Positions 14,804 through 23,350 are shown, numbered from the stretch's first letter. The stretch is DNA of 42,457 bases from Oscillospiraceae bacterium (GCA_021769865.1 JAETSB010000017.1:1-42457), one strand, 5' to 3'. Program-made: numbers and translations. Notes: generated from the letters alone by a model not told the origin.

Positions 14804-15676
14804 CTACGCTCCAAAGAAATTCTTGATGGACGTCAGCGTCCCGTCCGCCGCTCCCCGGGAGAGGCAGAGGAAGTCCCCGTTTTGCCCGTAGACCCGGTAG
14901 GTTCCCTCCGCCGTCCCCGGCAGGGTGACGGGGTTCCCGCAGCGGACCCGCTTTTCCTGCCCCGGGGACCGGAGCGTCACCGCCGGGTACCCGGAAAACA
15001 GGCTGTCCAGGGGCCGCAGCAAGGCCTCCCCCCGCCCCTGCACATCCTCGATGGTCACGGCGTCCGCCAGGGTGAAGCCCGCCGCCATGGTCCGCCGGAG
15101 GGAGGACATAGCGCCGCCGCAGCCAAGAAGCCGGCCGATGTCATGGCAGAGGGTGCGGACATACGTCCCCTTGGAGCAGCGGACGCGGAGCCGGAAATCC
15201 TCTCCCGCGTCCGGCCAGCCCAGCAGCTCCAGTTCATAGATGGTAACGGGCCGGGGCTTTCGCTCCACTTCCTTGCCCTTCCGGGCCAGCTCGTAGAGCT
15301 TTTTCCCGTTCACTTTAATGGCGGAGTACATGGGCGGCACCTGGAGAATATCTCCGCGGAATTGAGCCAGGGCCGTTTCCAGCTGTTCCCCGGTCACAAA
15401 CGCCTTGTTCTCCTCCAGCACCTCCCCGCTGGTGTCCTGGGTGTTGGTCACGACGCCCAGGCGCAGTCCGGCAACGTACTCCTTGCCGCCCTTTTCGGCG
15501 AACTCCACGGCCCGGGTGGCCCGGCCCACGAAAACCGGAAGGACCCCCGTGGCCATGGGGTCCAGCGTCCCGCCGTGCCCCACCCGCTTCTCGCGGAGGA
15601 TGCCCCGTATCTTGGCGCACACGTCCATGGAGGTCCACCCGGCGGGTTTGTCGATAATGAGTATCCCGTTTGGCAT
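14804..15676 (-). CDS. truB: tRNA pseudouridine-55 synthase
   Basis: 290 residues. TruB makes the T-loop pseudouridine at position 55 of tRNAs. It begins GILIIDKPAGWTS, has the catalytic Asp39 in GGTLDPMATG, the VPPMYSAIKVNGKKLYE stretch, and SKGTYVRTLCHDIG. The C-terminal PUA-like part is short. The position between nrnA (13-bp gap) and ribF (coupled) is the usual Firmicute arrangement. Confidence 0.95.
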   Translation of the reverse strand: MPNGILIIDKPAGWTSMDVCAKIRGILREKRVGHGGTLDPMATGVLPVFVGRATRAVEFAEKGGKEYVAGLRLGVVTNTQDTSGEVLEENKAFVTGEQLETALAQFRGDILQVPPMYSAIKVNGKKLYELARKGKEVERKPRPVTIYELELLGWPDAGEDFRLRVRCSKGTYVRTLCHDIGRLLGCGGAMSSLRRTMAAGFTLADAVTIEDVQGRGEALLRPLDSLFSGYPAVTLRSPGQEKRVRCGNPVTLPGTAEGTYRVYGQNGDFLCLSRGAADGTLTSIKNFFGA

Positions 15677-15689
15677 AGGGACCTCCCGC

Positions 15690-16652
15690 TTACAGAGTAA
15701 AGTCCGGGACCACCTGGGCGATGGCCTCCAGCATCCGCCGCTTGGCCGCCTCGAAGGGGGCCTCCACGGTGCACCCGGCGGCGGCGGCGTGGCCCCCGCC
15801 CCCCAAGAGGGCGCAGACCTTCGTGGCGTTGACCCGGGGCCCGGTGCGGAGGGAGAACTTCCACACGCCGGGGCGGAGCTCCCGCATGGTGACGGCGCAG
15901 TCCACCCCCTCGATCTGCCCGCCCAGAGCGGAGAGGTCCTCCGCGTCGGTCTCCGTGGCCTGCACCCGGGCGATGAGGTCCAGGGGCACGGACAGCACCG
16001 CCACCCGCTCGTGGTCGTGGTACTCGACGCCGCCCAGCATGGCGGCCTCCAGGGCCAGGCGCCTCCGGGTTTTCGTGCGGAAAAAGGTCTTGTTCACCGC
16101 CTGGAAATCGATGCCGGTCCGCAGCAGCGCGGCGGCCACGGCGTGGGTGTAGGCGGTGGTGTTGTTGTAGGCGAAGCAGCCGCAGTCCGTGGACACGGCC
16201 ACGTAGAGGGGCAGGGCCATCTCCGCCGTGACGGGGCCCAGCAGGGCGAGAATGTCGTAGATGATCTCCCCCGTGGCGGCGGCGGAGGGGCGGACGTAGT
16301 TCTCCCGGCCGAAGCCCTCGAAGGACGGATGGTGGTCAATGGCCAGGTCCACCCGGTCCCCGTAGGGCTTGGCGTTCTCCGGAAACAGGTCCGCCGCGGC
16401 GATGTCCACGGAGACCACCCTCTCCGGCTGAAACCCCGCCCAGGCGGCGTAGGGCCGGAAGTAAGGGGCCGTGGTGTCCGTCAGTCCGGGATTGGGCAGC
16501 AGGTACGCCGTCTTCCCCAGGGCCCGCAGCCCCGCGCAGAGGGCGGCGGCGGACCCTACCGTGTCCCCGTCGGGCCGGATATGGGTGAGGATCAGCACGT
16601 TGTCAAAGGACCGCAGCCGCTCCGCAGTCTGGCGCAGGGTGAGCGTGGTCAT
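15690..16652 (-). CDS. nrnA: DHH-family nanoRNase / pAp phosphatase
   Basis: 320 residues. ATG at 16652 overlaps the rbfA stop as ATGA. DHH signatures are visible: THIRPDGDTVGS (motif I), VSVDIAA (II), LAIDHHPS (III), and the DHHA1 signature GGGGHAAAAG near the C-terminus. It degrades 2-5 nt RNAs and dephosphorylates 3'-phosphoadenosine 5'-phosphate in organisms without oligoribonuclease. The longer upstream open frame is a shadow of rbfA and is not used. Confidence 0.93.
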   Translation of the reverse strand: MTTLTLRQTAERLRSFDNVLILTHIRPDGDTVGSAAALCAGLRALGKTAYLLPNPGLTDTTAPYFRPYAAWAGFQPERVVSVDIAAADLFPENAKPYGDRVDLAIDHHPSFEGFGRENYVRPSAAATGEIIYDILALLGPVTAEMALPLYVAVSTDCGCFAYNNTTAYTHAVAAALLRTGIDFQAVNKTFFRTKTRRRLALEAAMLGGVEYHDHERVAVLSVPLDLIARVQATETDAEDLSALGGQIEGVDCAVTMRELRPGVWKFSLRTGPRVNATKVCALLGGGGHAAAAGCTVEAPFEAAKRRMLEAIAQVVPDFTL

Positions 16653-17032
16653 TCCTCCACCTCGGGCTTGGGGCCCCGGGCGGCGTCCTTCTCCTCCTCG
16701 CGGCGCAGCAGCTCCAGAATGTGGGCCCCGTGCTGGATGGAGTCGTCCCCGATGAACTGGAGCTCCGGCGTGTAGCGGAGCTGGAGGACATGCCCCAGCT
16801 CCCGCCGGAGGAAGCCGGAGGCGGACTTCAAGCCCTTCAGCACGTCCTTCTCCTGGTCCTTGTTCAGCACGCTGACATAGACCCGGGCATAGCGTAAGTC
16901 GTTGGTGGTGTCCACCCGAGTGATGGAGACCATGCCGGTGCCGGAGACCCGGGGGTCCTTCAGATTGCGGAGCTGGGCCGCCAGCTCCCGCTGGATCTCG
17001 TCGTTGATGCGGTTGATTCGGTTTGAGGCCAT
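16649..17032 (-). CDS. rbfA: 30S ribosome-binding factor RbfA
   Basis: 127 residues. RbfA binds the 16S rRNA during late 30S maturation and cold adaptation. The KH-like fold marks are NRINDEIQRELAAQLRNLKD at the N-terminus, then DLRYARVYVSVL and LQLRYTPELQF. ATG at 17032 follows AAAGGAGG, which itself follows a terminator-like hairpin that separates it from infB. The acidic tail (PKPEVEE) is normal. Confidence 0.95.
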   Translation of the reverse strand: MASNRINRINDEIQRELAAQLRNLKDPRVSGTGMVSITRVDTTNDLRYARVYVSVLNKDQEKDVLKGLKSASGFLRRELGHVLQLRYTPELQFIGDDSIQHGAHILELLRREEEKDAARGPKPEVEE

Positions 17033-17052
17033 AGGCGTCCTCCTTTTTTAAG

Positions 17053-17079
17053 AAAGGCGGCGGTGATACCGCCGCCTTT
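17053..17079 (-). terminator. Terminator-like hairpin between infB and rbfA
   Basis: A perfect 12-bp stem (17053-17064/17068-17079) with a 3-nt loop follows the infB stop on the minus strand; TTTC comes at its foot. It lies inside the operon, so it should attenuate rather than abolish rbfA-ribF expression, or protect an mRNA 3' end. Confidence 0.65.
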
Positions 17080-17088
17080 ATCATGTCC

Positions 17089-19491
17089 TTACTGAGGAAT
17101 TTCCTCCATGGTATAGCCTTCCACGATATCGCCTTCCTTGATATCGTTGAACTTCTCGATGGTCAGGCCGCACTCGTAGCCGCCGGCCACCTCCTTGGCG
17201 GCGTCCTTGAACCGCTGGAGGGAGCCCAGCACGCCCTCGTGGATGACGATGCCGTCCCGGACCAGCCGGACGGAGCAGTTCCGGACGATCTTGCCGTCCT
17301 GGACGTAGCAGCCCGCCACGGTGCCCACGCCCGAGACCTTGTAGGTCTGGCGGACCTCCGCGTGGCCCAGCAGCGCCTCCCGGTACTTGGGGGCCAGCAT
17401 GCCCTTCATGGCGGCGGTGATCTCGTCGATGCAGTCGTAGATGACCCGGTACATCCGCATATCCACGTTCTGCCGCGCCGCGCCGTCCCGGGCGGCGGCG
17501 TCGGGCCGGACGTTAAAGCCCACGATGATGGCGTTGGAGGAGGCGGCCAGCATGACGTCGGACTCGTTTACCGCGCCCACGCCGCCGTGGATCACCCGGA
17601 CGTTCACCTCGTCGTTGGAGAGCTTCTCCAGGGATGCCTTCACGGCCTCCACGCTGCCCTGGACGTCGGCCTTGACGATGAGGGCCAGCTCCTTCCGCTC
17701 GCCGGCCTGGATCTGGTCGAACAGGTTCTCCAGGCTGACCTTCTGCACGGGGGCGGCGGCCTTGGCCCGCTCCTCGGCCTTGCGCTGCTCCACCAGTTCT
17801 CTCGCCATCCGCTCGTCGCTGACGGCGAAGAAGGGGGACCCGGCGGTGGGGGCCTCGCTGAGGCCCGCGATCTCCACGGGGACGGAGGGGCCCGCCTCCG
17901 TGAGGCGGCTTCCCTTGTAGTCCAGCATGGTCCGGACCCTGCCCACGGCGGTGCCCGCGATGATGATGTCGCCCTGCTTCAGGGTGCCGTTCTGCACCAG
18001 CAGCGTCGCCACGGGGCCCCGGCCCTTGTCCAGCCGCGCCTCGATGACGGTACCGGAGGCGGCCCGGTTGGGGTTGGCCTTCAGCTCCTGGATCTCCGCC
18101 AGAAGCACCAGGTTCTCCAGAAGGTTCTCGATGCCGATGTTCTTCTTGGCGGAGACCTTGCAGCAGATGGTCTCGCCGCCCCAGTCCTCGGGGACCAGCC
18201 CGTGCTCCGTGAGCTGCTGCATCACCCGGTCCGGGTTGGCGTTTTCTTTATCAATCTTGTTGATGGCCACCAGGATCGGAATGTTGGCGGCCTTGGCGTG
18301 GCTGATGGACTCAATGGTCTGGGGCATGATGCCGTCGTCCGCCGCCACCATCAAAATGGCGATGTCCGTCACCATGGCGCCCCGGGCCCGCATGGAGGTA
18401 AACGCCTCGTGGCCCGGCGTGTCCAGGAAGGTGATGGGCTTGCCGTTCACCTGGACCTGATAGGCGCCGATGTGCTGGGTGATGCCGCCGGCCTCGCCGG
18501 AGGCGACGGAGGTATTCCGGATGGTGTCCAGCAGGGAGGTCTTGCCGTGGTCCACGTGGCCCATGACCACCACGACCGGGGCCCGGGGGACCAGGTCCTC
18601 CGCCTTGTCCTCGGACACGTCGATGAGCTTCTCCTCAATGGTGACGACCACCTCTTTTTCCACCTTGCAGCCCATTTCCTCGGCGATGAAGGCGGCGGTG
18701 TCGTAGTCGATCATCTGGGGCAGGGAGGCCATGATGCCGTTTTTCATCAGGGCCTTGACCACCTCGGCGCCGGTCTTTTTCATGCGGGAGGCCAACTCGC
18801 CCACGCTGATCTCATCGGGGATGGAGACCTTGACGGGGGCCTTCTTGGCAATCTCCAGCTGGAGGCGGCGCATCTTCTCCGCCTCGTCCTGGCGGCGCTT
18901 GTTGGAGAACACGGGGCCGCCCCGGCGCTGCTGGCCGCCCCGGACCTTCTCCCGGCCGGAGCGCTGCTGGCGCTGCATCCGCTCGCCCTGCTGGCCGCCC
19001 AACGTCTCCAGGCGCTCGTCGTACTTGGCCAGGTTCACGTCGCCGCCCTTCCGGGTGTCCACGATCTTCTTCTGAGGCACCCGGCTGGCGGGCCTCTGAA
19101 CGGGCTGCTGGTTCTGCTGCCCCTGCTGCTGGGGAGCGAGCTTGGGCTGCCCGCCCTGCTGTTTCTGGCCCTGGGCGGGCTGCTGCCCGGCCGCAGGCGG
19201 CTGGGCGGGCTTGCCCGGCTGGACGGCCGGCTTGGCGGGCTGCTGGGGCGCCTTCTCCTCCGCCGGGGCGGGCTTCGCCTCCTGGTAGGTCTCCTGGAAG
19301 ATGACCTGGATGTCGGAAATGGGATGATCCTGGGTCAGCCGGTCAAAGATGATGGACAGCTCCCGGTCCGTCAGCACCTGCATGTGGTTCTTGGGCGCCG
19401 CGCCGTACCTGGTCAGGATCTCCGTGATGGTCTTGGTGGGAAGGCCGAAGTCCTTCGCCACCTCATGGACTCTGTATTTTTCAATAGCCAA
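17089..19491 (-). CDS. infB: Translation initiation factor IF-2
   Basis: 800 residues. IF-2 is the GTPase that brings fMet-tRNA to the 30S subunit and joins the subunits. The N-terminal helical domain ([14 protein letters not shown]) is followed by a long Gln/Pro/Ala-rich linker (about 70-135) and a second basic segment; the G domain has G1 GHVDHGKT (about 311-318), DTPGHEAF and NKIDK; the C-terminal half has domains II, III and IV. TTG at 19491 is preferred since GAGGTG lies 6 bp upstream; GTG at 19500 (three residues more) is an alternative. A hairpin at 19536-19554 with TTTT lies in its leader on the minus strand. Confidence 0.95.
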   Translation of the reverse strand: MAIEKYRVHEVAKDFGLPTKTITEILTRYGAAPKNHMQVLTDRELSIIFDRLTQDHPISDIQVIFQETYQEAKPAPAEEKAPQQPAKPAVQPGKPAQPPAAGQQPAQGQKQQGGQPKLAPQQQGQQNQQPVQRPASRVPQKKIVDTRKGGDVNLAKYDERLETLGGQQGERMQRQQRSGREKVRGGQQRRGGPVFSNKRRQDEAEKMRRLQLEIAKKAPVKVSIPDEISVGELASRMKKTGAEVVKALMKNGIMASLPQMIDYDTAAFIAEEMGCKVEKEVVVTIEEKLIDVSEDKAEDLVPRAPVVVVMGHVDHGKTSLLDTIRNTSVASGEAGGITQHIGAYQVQVNGKPITFLDTPGHEAFTSMRARGAMVTDIAILMVAADDGIMPQTIESISHAKAANIPILVAINKIDKENANPDRVMQQLTEHGLVPEDWGGETICCKVSAKKNIGIENLLENLVLLAEIQELKANPNRAASGTVIEARLDKGRGPVATLLVQNGTLKQGDIIIAGTAVGRVRTMLDYKGSRLTEAGPSVPVEIAGLSEAPTAGSPFFAVSDERMARELVEQRKAEERAKAAAPVQKVSLENLFDQIQAGERKELALIVKADVQGSVEAVKASLEKLSNDEVNVRVIHGGVGAVNESDVMLAASSNAIIVGFNVRPDAAARDGAARQNVDMRMYRVIYDCIDEITAAMKGMLAPKYREALLGHAEVRQTYKVSGVGTVAGCYVQDGKIVRNCSVRLVRDGIVIHEGVLGSLQRFKDAAKEVAGGYECGLTIEKFNDIKEGDIVEGYTMEEIPQ

Positions 19492-19632
19492 ATAAAACAC
19501 CTCGTTCTGTTCCTCTCCAGAAGCCCGTTTGAAAACCGGCGGACCCTCCGCCGGCTTTCAGACGGACTTGGGAGCGGAGAAATTTTATGGAAATGGATGG
19601 GCCTCCGGGGCCCTGTCGTCCGGGGCGGCACC

Positions 19633-20328
19633 TCAGCGCCCCCCGCCCTTGTCCCGGCCTCCGCCAAAGGGAGGCTTGGGTCCGCCTCCGCGGCGGGGCG
19701 GGCGGCCCGGTTTTCCGCCCTGAGGGCGGCCCTTGACGGTCCTTCGTTCGCCGGGGCGGTCCGGCCTGCCGCTTCGGGCCTCTCCCGGCCTGCCGCCGTG
19801 AGGGCCTCCGGTGCCCCTCCGCTCCCCGTCCCGGGGACGGTCCCAGGGCTTTTCGGTCCGCCGTTCTCCCTCCCGGCGGGGCCTGGGGGGACGGCGGTCC
19901 TGCCCTTTGGGCGGCGGTTCCCGTTTCAGCGGGTCCCGCCGGGGGGCGTTTTTCCGTTCCGCGGCCCGGCGGCGCTTCAGGTCCATCCGGGCGGCGGCCT
20001 CGCCGTACCGCTCCGGGTCCAATTGGGCCAGCCGCTCCGCCGCGGCGGCGGCCAGCCCCAGGTCCGTCAGGGCCGCGATGGCGGCGCTGCCCCGGCCCAG
20101 GGCCCCGCCCAGCTCCGCCTTGGCAAAGGGGAGCGTCAGGTGGAGGCAGTGCCCCTCCTCCGCCAGGTGCTCCGCCCGGCGGAGGGTGTTCCCCGACGCG
20201 TCGGAGGCCGTCAGCAGCAGCCGCGCCTGTCCGGCCTTGGCGGCCAGGGCCGCGGGCTCCTCTCCCACGGCCAGCCTCCCGCCCCGGAGGGCGAGACCCA
20301 GGAGGGAGAGCACGTTCTGTCCGTTCAT
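19633..20328 (-). CDS. ylxQ: L7Ae-family K-turn-binding protein YlxQ with long basic tail
   Basis: 231 residues. ATG at 20328 overlaps the ylxR stop (ATGA). Residues 1-100 are an L7Ae-type fold (NVLSLLGLALRGGRLAVGEE, then the ASDASGNT loop). The ordinary YlxQ is about 100 residues; here some 130 more follow, almost entirely Arg, Gly, Pro, Lys and Glu in repeats such as RRDPLKREPPP and GGRPGEARSGRP. It presumably binds K-turn RNA, with the tail adding non-specific RNA contact. The tail has no stop or frame break, and the neighbours are normal, so it is probably genuine. Confidence 0.9.
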   Translation of the reverse strand: MNGQNVLSLLGLALRGGRLAVGEEPAALAAKAGQARLLLTASDASGNTLRRAEHLAEEGHCLHLTLPFAKAELGGALGRGSAAIAALTDLGLAAAAAERLAQLDPERYGEAAARMDLKRRRAAERKNAPRRDPLKREPPPKGQDRRPPRPRREGERRTEKPWDRPRDGERRGTGGPHGGRPGEARSGRPDRPGERRTVKGRPQGGKPGRPPRRGGGPKPPFGGGRDKGGGR

Positions 20329-20597
20329 GTCCCGCCTCCCAGCTCCGCCTCCATGGCGTCGTACACCTCGGGGGGAATGGCGGTCTCAAAGGCCCGCTCC
20401 AGGGCCCGGGACTTTCGAGCCTTTTTCAGGCACGCCGCGTCCGGGCACACATAGGCCCCCCGGCCGGGCTTCTTCCCGGTGAAGTCCAGGCTGACGGTCC
20501 CCTCCGGGGAGCGAACCACCCGCAAAAGGGCTTTCTTATCCTTCATCTCCCGGCAGCCGACGCACTGGCGCTGGGGAATCTTTTTCACCTTGGGCAC
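20325..20597 (-). CDS. rnpM: YlxR/RnpM RNA-binding protein (DUF448)
   Basis: 90 residues; GTG at 20597 after AAAGGGGGG. The family signature RQCVGCREMKDKKALLRVVR and the GRGAYVCPDAACLKKA segment are both complete. RnpM binds and modulates RNase P RNA in Bacillota. It sits between nusA and ylxQ as usual and is coupled to ylxQ by a 4-bp overlap. Confidence 0.93.
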   Translation of the reverse strand: MPKVKKIPQRQCVGCREMKDKKALLRVVRSPEGTVSLDFTGKKPGRGAYVCPDAACLKKARKSRALERAFETAIPPEVYDAMEAELGGGT

Positions 20598-20647
20598 GCG
20601 GGTCCCCCCTTTCTGTCAAAATCCGTCCAAACCGGCAAACTGCCGGC

Positions 20648-21847
20648 TTACTCCTCGGAAGCCTCCGGGGCCTCTTCGCTCTCCGGGGACTCCCCGTCCT
20701 CCAAAACCTCCGGGCTCTCCGCGCCGAAGAGCTCCTCGTCCTCTTCCGGCTGGTAGCTCTGGGGCTTGATGTCGATTTTATATCCCGTCAGCCGGGCGGC
20801 CAGGCGGGCGTTCTGGCCCTCCTTGCCGATGGCCAGGGACAGCTGGTCGTCGGGCACCACGCAGCGGCAGGCCTTGACTCCCTCCTCCGCCATGCGCACG
20901 TCCACCACGTCGGCGGGGGCCAGGGCGGCGGCGATGAACTCGGCGGGGTCCTCGCTGTACTTGATGATGTCGATTTTCTCCCCTCGGAGCTCGTCGACGA
21001 TGGCGGCCACCCGCTGGCCCCTGGGCCCAACGCACGCGCCGATGGGGTCCACGTTCTCCTCCCGGGACCAGACGGCCATCTTCGTGCGGCTGCCCGCCTC
21101 CCGGGCGATGGACCGCACTTCCACGGAGCCGTCGAAGATCTCCGGCACCTCCAGCTCAAAGAGCCGCTTCACCAATCCCGGATGGGTCCGGGAGATGAGC
21201 ACCTGGGGCCCCCGGGTGGAGTGGCGCACGTCCACCACGTAGACCTTGATGTGCATGCCCTCCTCCAGGGGCTCGCCGGGGACCTGCTCCCCGGCCAGCA
21301 GCAGCGCCTCGGTGGACTCCGCGCCAGTGCCGATGCGGAGGGAGGCCGCGCCGTTCCGGGGGTCGATGCGGGTGACCACGCCAGTGAGGATCTCGTGCTG
21401 CTTGGAGTTGAACTCGTCGTAAACCTTGCCCCGCTCGGCCTCCCGCAAGCCCTGGATGATGACCTGCTTGCCGTTTCCGGCGGCGATGCGGCCGAACTCC
21501 ATCTTGTCCACCGGGATGTTCACCACGTCGCCGATCTCATACCGGGCGGAAATGGCTTTGGCCTCCTCCAGGGACATCTCGTTGAAGGGGTCCACGTAGT
21601 CCTCCTCGTCCACCACGGTCTTGCGGATGAACATGCGGAGCTCTTTGTGCTCCTCGTCCGCCTCCACGACGATGTTCTCCTCCTCCACATCTTTGTGGTC
21701 CCGCTGGTAGGCGGTGGTGATGGCCTTGATGACCTTCTCCAGCATGGCCTCCTTGGGAATGCCCCGCTCCTGCTCCAAAAGGTCCAGGGCGGCGAAGATC
21801 TCCCCGGGGTTCATGCCGGCGGGTTCTTTCTGCTTCTTGCCTCTCAT
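20648..21847 (-). CDS. nusA: Transcription termination/antitermination factor NusA
   Basis: 399 residues. It binds RNA polymerase and nascent RNA. Order: NusA N-terminal domain (about 13-135), S1 domain (VLTGVVTRIDPRNG-type start as ILTGVVTRIDP, about 150-215), KH1 with DPIGACVGPRGQRV, and KH2 with LSLAIGKEGQNARLAARLTG. It ends in an acidic tail after 365, without the AR repeats of gamma-proteobacterial NusA. ATG at 21847 follows AAGGAGAA. Second gene of the operon, 51 bp after rimP. Confidence 0.95.
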   Translation of the reverse strand: MRGKKQKEPAGMNPGEIFAALDLLEQERGIPKEAMLEKVIKAITTAYQRDHKDVEEENIVVEADEEHKELRMFIRKTVVDEEDYVDPFNEMSLEEAKAISARYEIGDVVNIPVDKMEFGRIAAGNGKQVIIQGLREAERGKVYDEFNSKQHEILTGVVTRIDPRNGAASLRIGTGAESTEALLLAGEQVPGEPLEEGMHIKVYVVDVRHSTRGPQVLISRTHPGLVKRLFELEVPEIFDGSVEVRSIAREAGSRTKMAVWSREENVDPIGACVGPRGQRVAAIVDELRGEKIDIIKYSEDPAEFIAAALAPADVVDVRMAEEGVKACRCVVPDDQLSLAIGKEGQNARLAARLTGYKIDIKPQSYQPEEDEELFGAESPEVLEDGESPESEEAPEASEE

Positions 21848-21898
21848 CTTTGCCGATTCTCCTTATCACTGAAATACACTTTAAAATAATAACCCATG

Positions 21899-22360
21899 TC
21901 AAAATTCCACCCGCAGGCGGACCAGGGCCACGTCCTTCTTCTCAAAGGTCCGGGACGCACCCCCCGCCTCCACGGTGACGGCGCCGCTCTCCGAATCGTA
22001 GGCCGTCAGCACACCGGGGATCTCCTTCCGCCCGTCCAGGGCGCGGTAGAGCTTCACCAGCACAGGGCTGCCTATAAATTGGGCGAAGTCCCCGGGCCGC
22101 TTCAGCGCCCGCTCCGCCCCGGCGGAGCCCACCTCCAGGGTGTAGCTGCCCTCGATGGGGTCCGCCTCGTCCAGCAGGTCCGAGAGCTTCCGGGACACGG
22201 CCTCGCAGTCCAGAATGTCCACACCGCCCTCCTTGTCCAGCAGCACCCGGAGGTACCAGGTCCCGCCCTCCTTGACATACTCCACATCCCAGAGGGTGCA
22301 GCCCGCCTCCGCGATGGCGGGAGCGGCCAGCTCCGCGGTGAGCTCGGTGATTTTCTTCAT
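21899..22360 (-). CDS. rimP: Ribosome maturation factor RimP
   Basis: 153 residues. RimP acts in 30S assembly. It begins KKITELTAELAAPAIAEAGC, then the signature LWDVEYVKEGGTWYLRVLLD and VEVGSAGAERALKRPGDF-type segment (LEVGSAGAERALKRP). ATG at 22360 is preceded by GGAGGG; the longer frame to 22450 runs into the promoter. First gene of the operon; the promoter is 22468-22496, beside the junction with the foreign element. Confidence 0.95.
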   Translation of the reverse strand: MKKITELTAELAAPAIAEAGCTLWDVEYVKEGGTWYLRVLLDKEGGVDILDCEAVSRKLSDLLDEADPIEGSYTLEVGSAGAERALKRPGDFAQFIGSPVLVKLYRALDGRKEIPGVLTAYDSESGAVTVEAGGASRTFEKKDVALVRLRVEF

Positions 22361-22451
22361 AAACGGACAACCCTCCAAATCATTTTGAGGAAAGGAAAAT
22401 TGCCAAAAGAAAGAGCGGACCGCCGGCCCACTCCTTACCTTAGCTTCCATC

Positions 22452-22541
22452 TTACTCTAACATATGCAATATACCACAGCTCATGAGAAAGCGCAAGCCT
22501 TTTTGTAAATTTTCGTCCTTGCCGATTTCAAAAGTGTTCAT
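22452..22541 (-). CDS. 29-codon ORF spanning the element/chromosome junction
   Basis: ATG at 22541 has an excellent ribosome site (GGAGGTAATCAC). The first ~19 residues (MNTFEIGKDENLQKG...) lie in AT-rich element DNA, while the last ten are read through the rimP promoter region. It looks like the 5' stump of an element gene fused to chromosome by the insertion. It is transcribed toward rimP from the palindrome-controlled promoter at 22687-22715. A functional leader peptide cannot be excluded. Confidence 0.4.
   Translation of the reverse strand: MNTFEIGKDENLQKGLRFLMSCGILHMLE
22468..22496 (-). promoter_or_regulatory. Promoter of the rimP-nusA-infB operon
   Basis: On the minus strand TTGCGC (22496-22491), 17 bp, TATATT (22473-22468), about 108 bp upstream of rimP. 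The -35 lies near where AT-rich element sequence begins, so it may be supplied by the insertion. Confidence 0.65.
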
Positions 22542-22686
22542 GTGATTACCTCCATATATAAAACGAAATGTTGAAGTTACCTTGTACCGTGTCGGCCCCC
22601 TTTTCGTGTCGGCCCGTAAGGTTGGCCGTTGCCGAACTTTACGCCCCGGCAACCGGGCGGCTTGTGTTTCGCTCTTTCTGATTATT

Positions 22687-22715
22687 ATTATACTCACGTG
22701 AGTATGAAAAGTCAA
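22687..22715 (-). promoter_or_regulatory. Leftward promoter with operator palindrome O1 in its spacer
   Basis: On the minus strand TTGACT (22715-22710), 17 bp, TATAAT (22692-22687). The spacer contains the perfect 16-bp palindrome ATACTCACGTGAGTAT (22690-22705). Transcription would run through the 29-codon ORF into rimP. Confidence 0.7.
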
Positions 22716-22734
22716 CGGGGAATGTTGAACAAAA

Positions 22735-22750
22735 ATACTCACGTGAGATT
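22735..22750. promoter_or_regulatory. Operator palindrome O2
   Basis: ATACTCACGTGAGATT, identical to O1 except at the right end, 45 bp from O1 and 28 bp from O3 (centre to centre). It lies between the divergent promoters. Confidence 0.6.
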
Positions 22751-22762
22751 GTGCAAAATTTC

Positions 22763-22795
22763 ATACTTGCGTGAGTATAAAAAAGGTGTTATAAT
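22763..22795 (+). promoter_or_regulatory. Rightward promoter with operator O3 on its -35
   Basis: TTGCGT (22767-22772), 17 bp, TATAAT (22790-22795). The -35 is part of O3, ATACTTGCGTGAGTAT (22763-22778). It drives the RHH gene. Confidence 0.7.
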
Positions 22796-22825
22796 CAATA
22801 AGCGACCCGAAAGGAGGGGCTGGGA

Positions 22826-23035
22826 ATGGAAAAAAAGAAGTACGCAAGCAATACCCGCGCAAAAAATAAGTGGAATACGGAAAATTACGACAGACTTTAC
22901 CCGTATGTCAAAAAAGGGAAAAAGGAAATTTACCTTGCGGCGGCGCAGGCGGCGGGAATGTCTCTGAACGAGTGGCTGGAAAAGACGCTTGACGCGGCGG
23001 CGGGAATCGGGGAAAATTGGGGGGAACAGGCGTGA
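22826..23035 (+). CDS. Small ribbon-helix-helix-like DNA-binding protein
   Basis: 69 residues; ATG at 22826 after AAAGGAGGGG. The C-terminal half, KKGKKEIYLAAAQAAGMSLNEWLEKTLDAAA, is in the pattern of Arc/MetJ-type RHH domains (strand, helix, the GMSLNEWL turn, helix); the N-terminus is basic. Such proteins act as antitoxins or as element repressors and could bind the palindromes just upstream. Its stop overlaps the GTG of the next gene (GTGA). Confidence 0.7.
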   Translation: MEKKKYASNTRAKNKWNTENYDRLYPYVKKGKKEIYLAAAQAAGMSLNEWLEKTLDAAAGIGENWGEQA

Positions 23036-23316
23036 ACGAATGCAAAGTGACCTTTCACCCGGTTTTCGTGGAAGCTGTAAAGGACGCGGCGGAACTGGAA
23101 GAAGAGCGGACGCGGCTTCAAACAGTCATGGAGAACGACGCGTTCGAGCGGGTCCGGGAAATCATAGAAACGCAACCGGTAAGGAAGCGGGCCGCGTTCT
23201 ATGGGACCATCTACGAAGCAACGTGCGCCGGACAGGACTTTTCGCGCGTGGAATCATTAGAGGATATAGCGGATATATACGCCCGGTTCATTATCGGGCG
23301 GACGTTTGAACAGTAA
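23032..23316 (+). CDS. Unknown helical protein coupled to the RHH gene
   Basis: 94 residues from GTG at 23032, overlapping the RHH stop by 4 bp. No family is recognised. It is charged and mainly helical by composition (AVKDAAELEEERTRLQTV, FERVREIIETQ). The tight coupling would suit a toxin-antitoxin pair, but no toxin fold or catalytic motif is visible, so this is not claimed. A strong terminator follows. Confidence 0.6.
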   Translation: MNECKVTFHPVFVEAVKDAAELEEERTRLQTVMENDAFERVREIIETQPVRKRAAFYGTIYEATCAGQDFSRVESLEDIADIYARFIIGRTFEQ

Positions 23317-23319
23317 AAG

Positions 23320-23350
23320 AAAGGCGGCGGGCGCAATGCCCGCCGCCTTT
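23320..23350. terminator. Bidirectional terminator inside the element
   Basis: A perfect 13-bp stem with AAA at its left foot and TTT at its right foot around GCAAT serves the RHH operon and the convergent lipoprotein gene. Confidence 0.85.

Larger units (their letters stand above)
22542..22825. other. Control region of the element
   Basis: This 284-bp stretch has no gene. It contains a leftward and a rightward promoter, three copies of the ATACTCACGTGAGTAT-type palindrome, direct repeats of CGTGTCGGCCC at 22588-22598 and 22605-22615, and a 7-bp hairpin (22628-22634/22647-22653) in the leftward transcript. Confidence 0.6.

Noticed and set aside
14803..14830. FMN riboswitch for ribF
   Set aside because: ribF is the last gene of an operon and starts 2 bp after the truB stop; no RFN element is present.
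17083..20454. An 1123-codon plus-strand open frame antisense to infB and its neighbours
   Set aside because: It is the shadow of GC-rich minus-strand genes (His, Gly, Leu and Val-rich nonsense). The conserved proteins are all on the other strand.
22826..23316. RHH gene plus overlapping gene as a toxin-antitoxin pair
   Set aside because: The coupling fits, but the second protein shows no toxin fold or active-site residues. Left as unknown.
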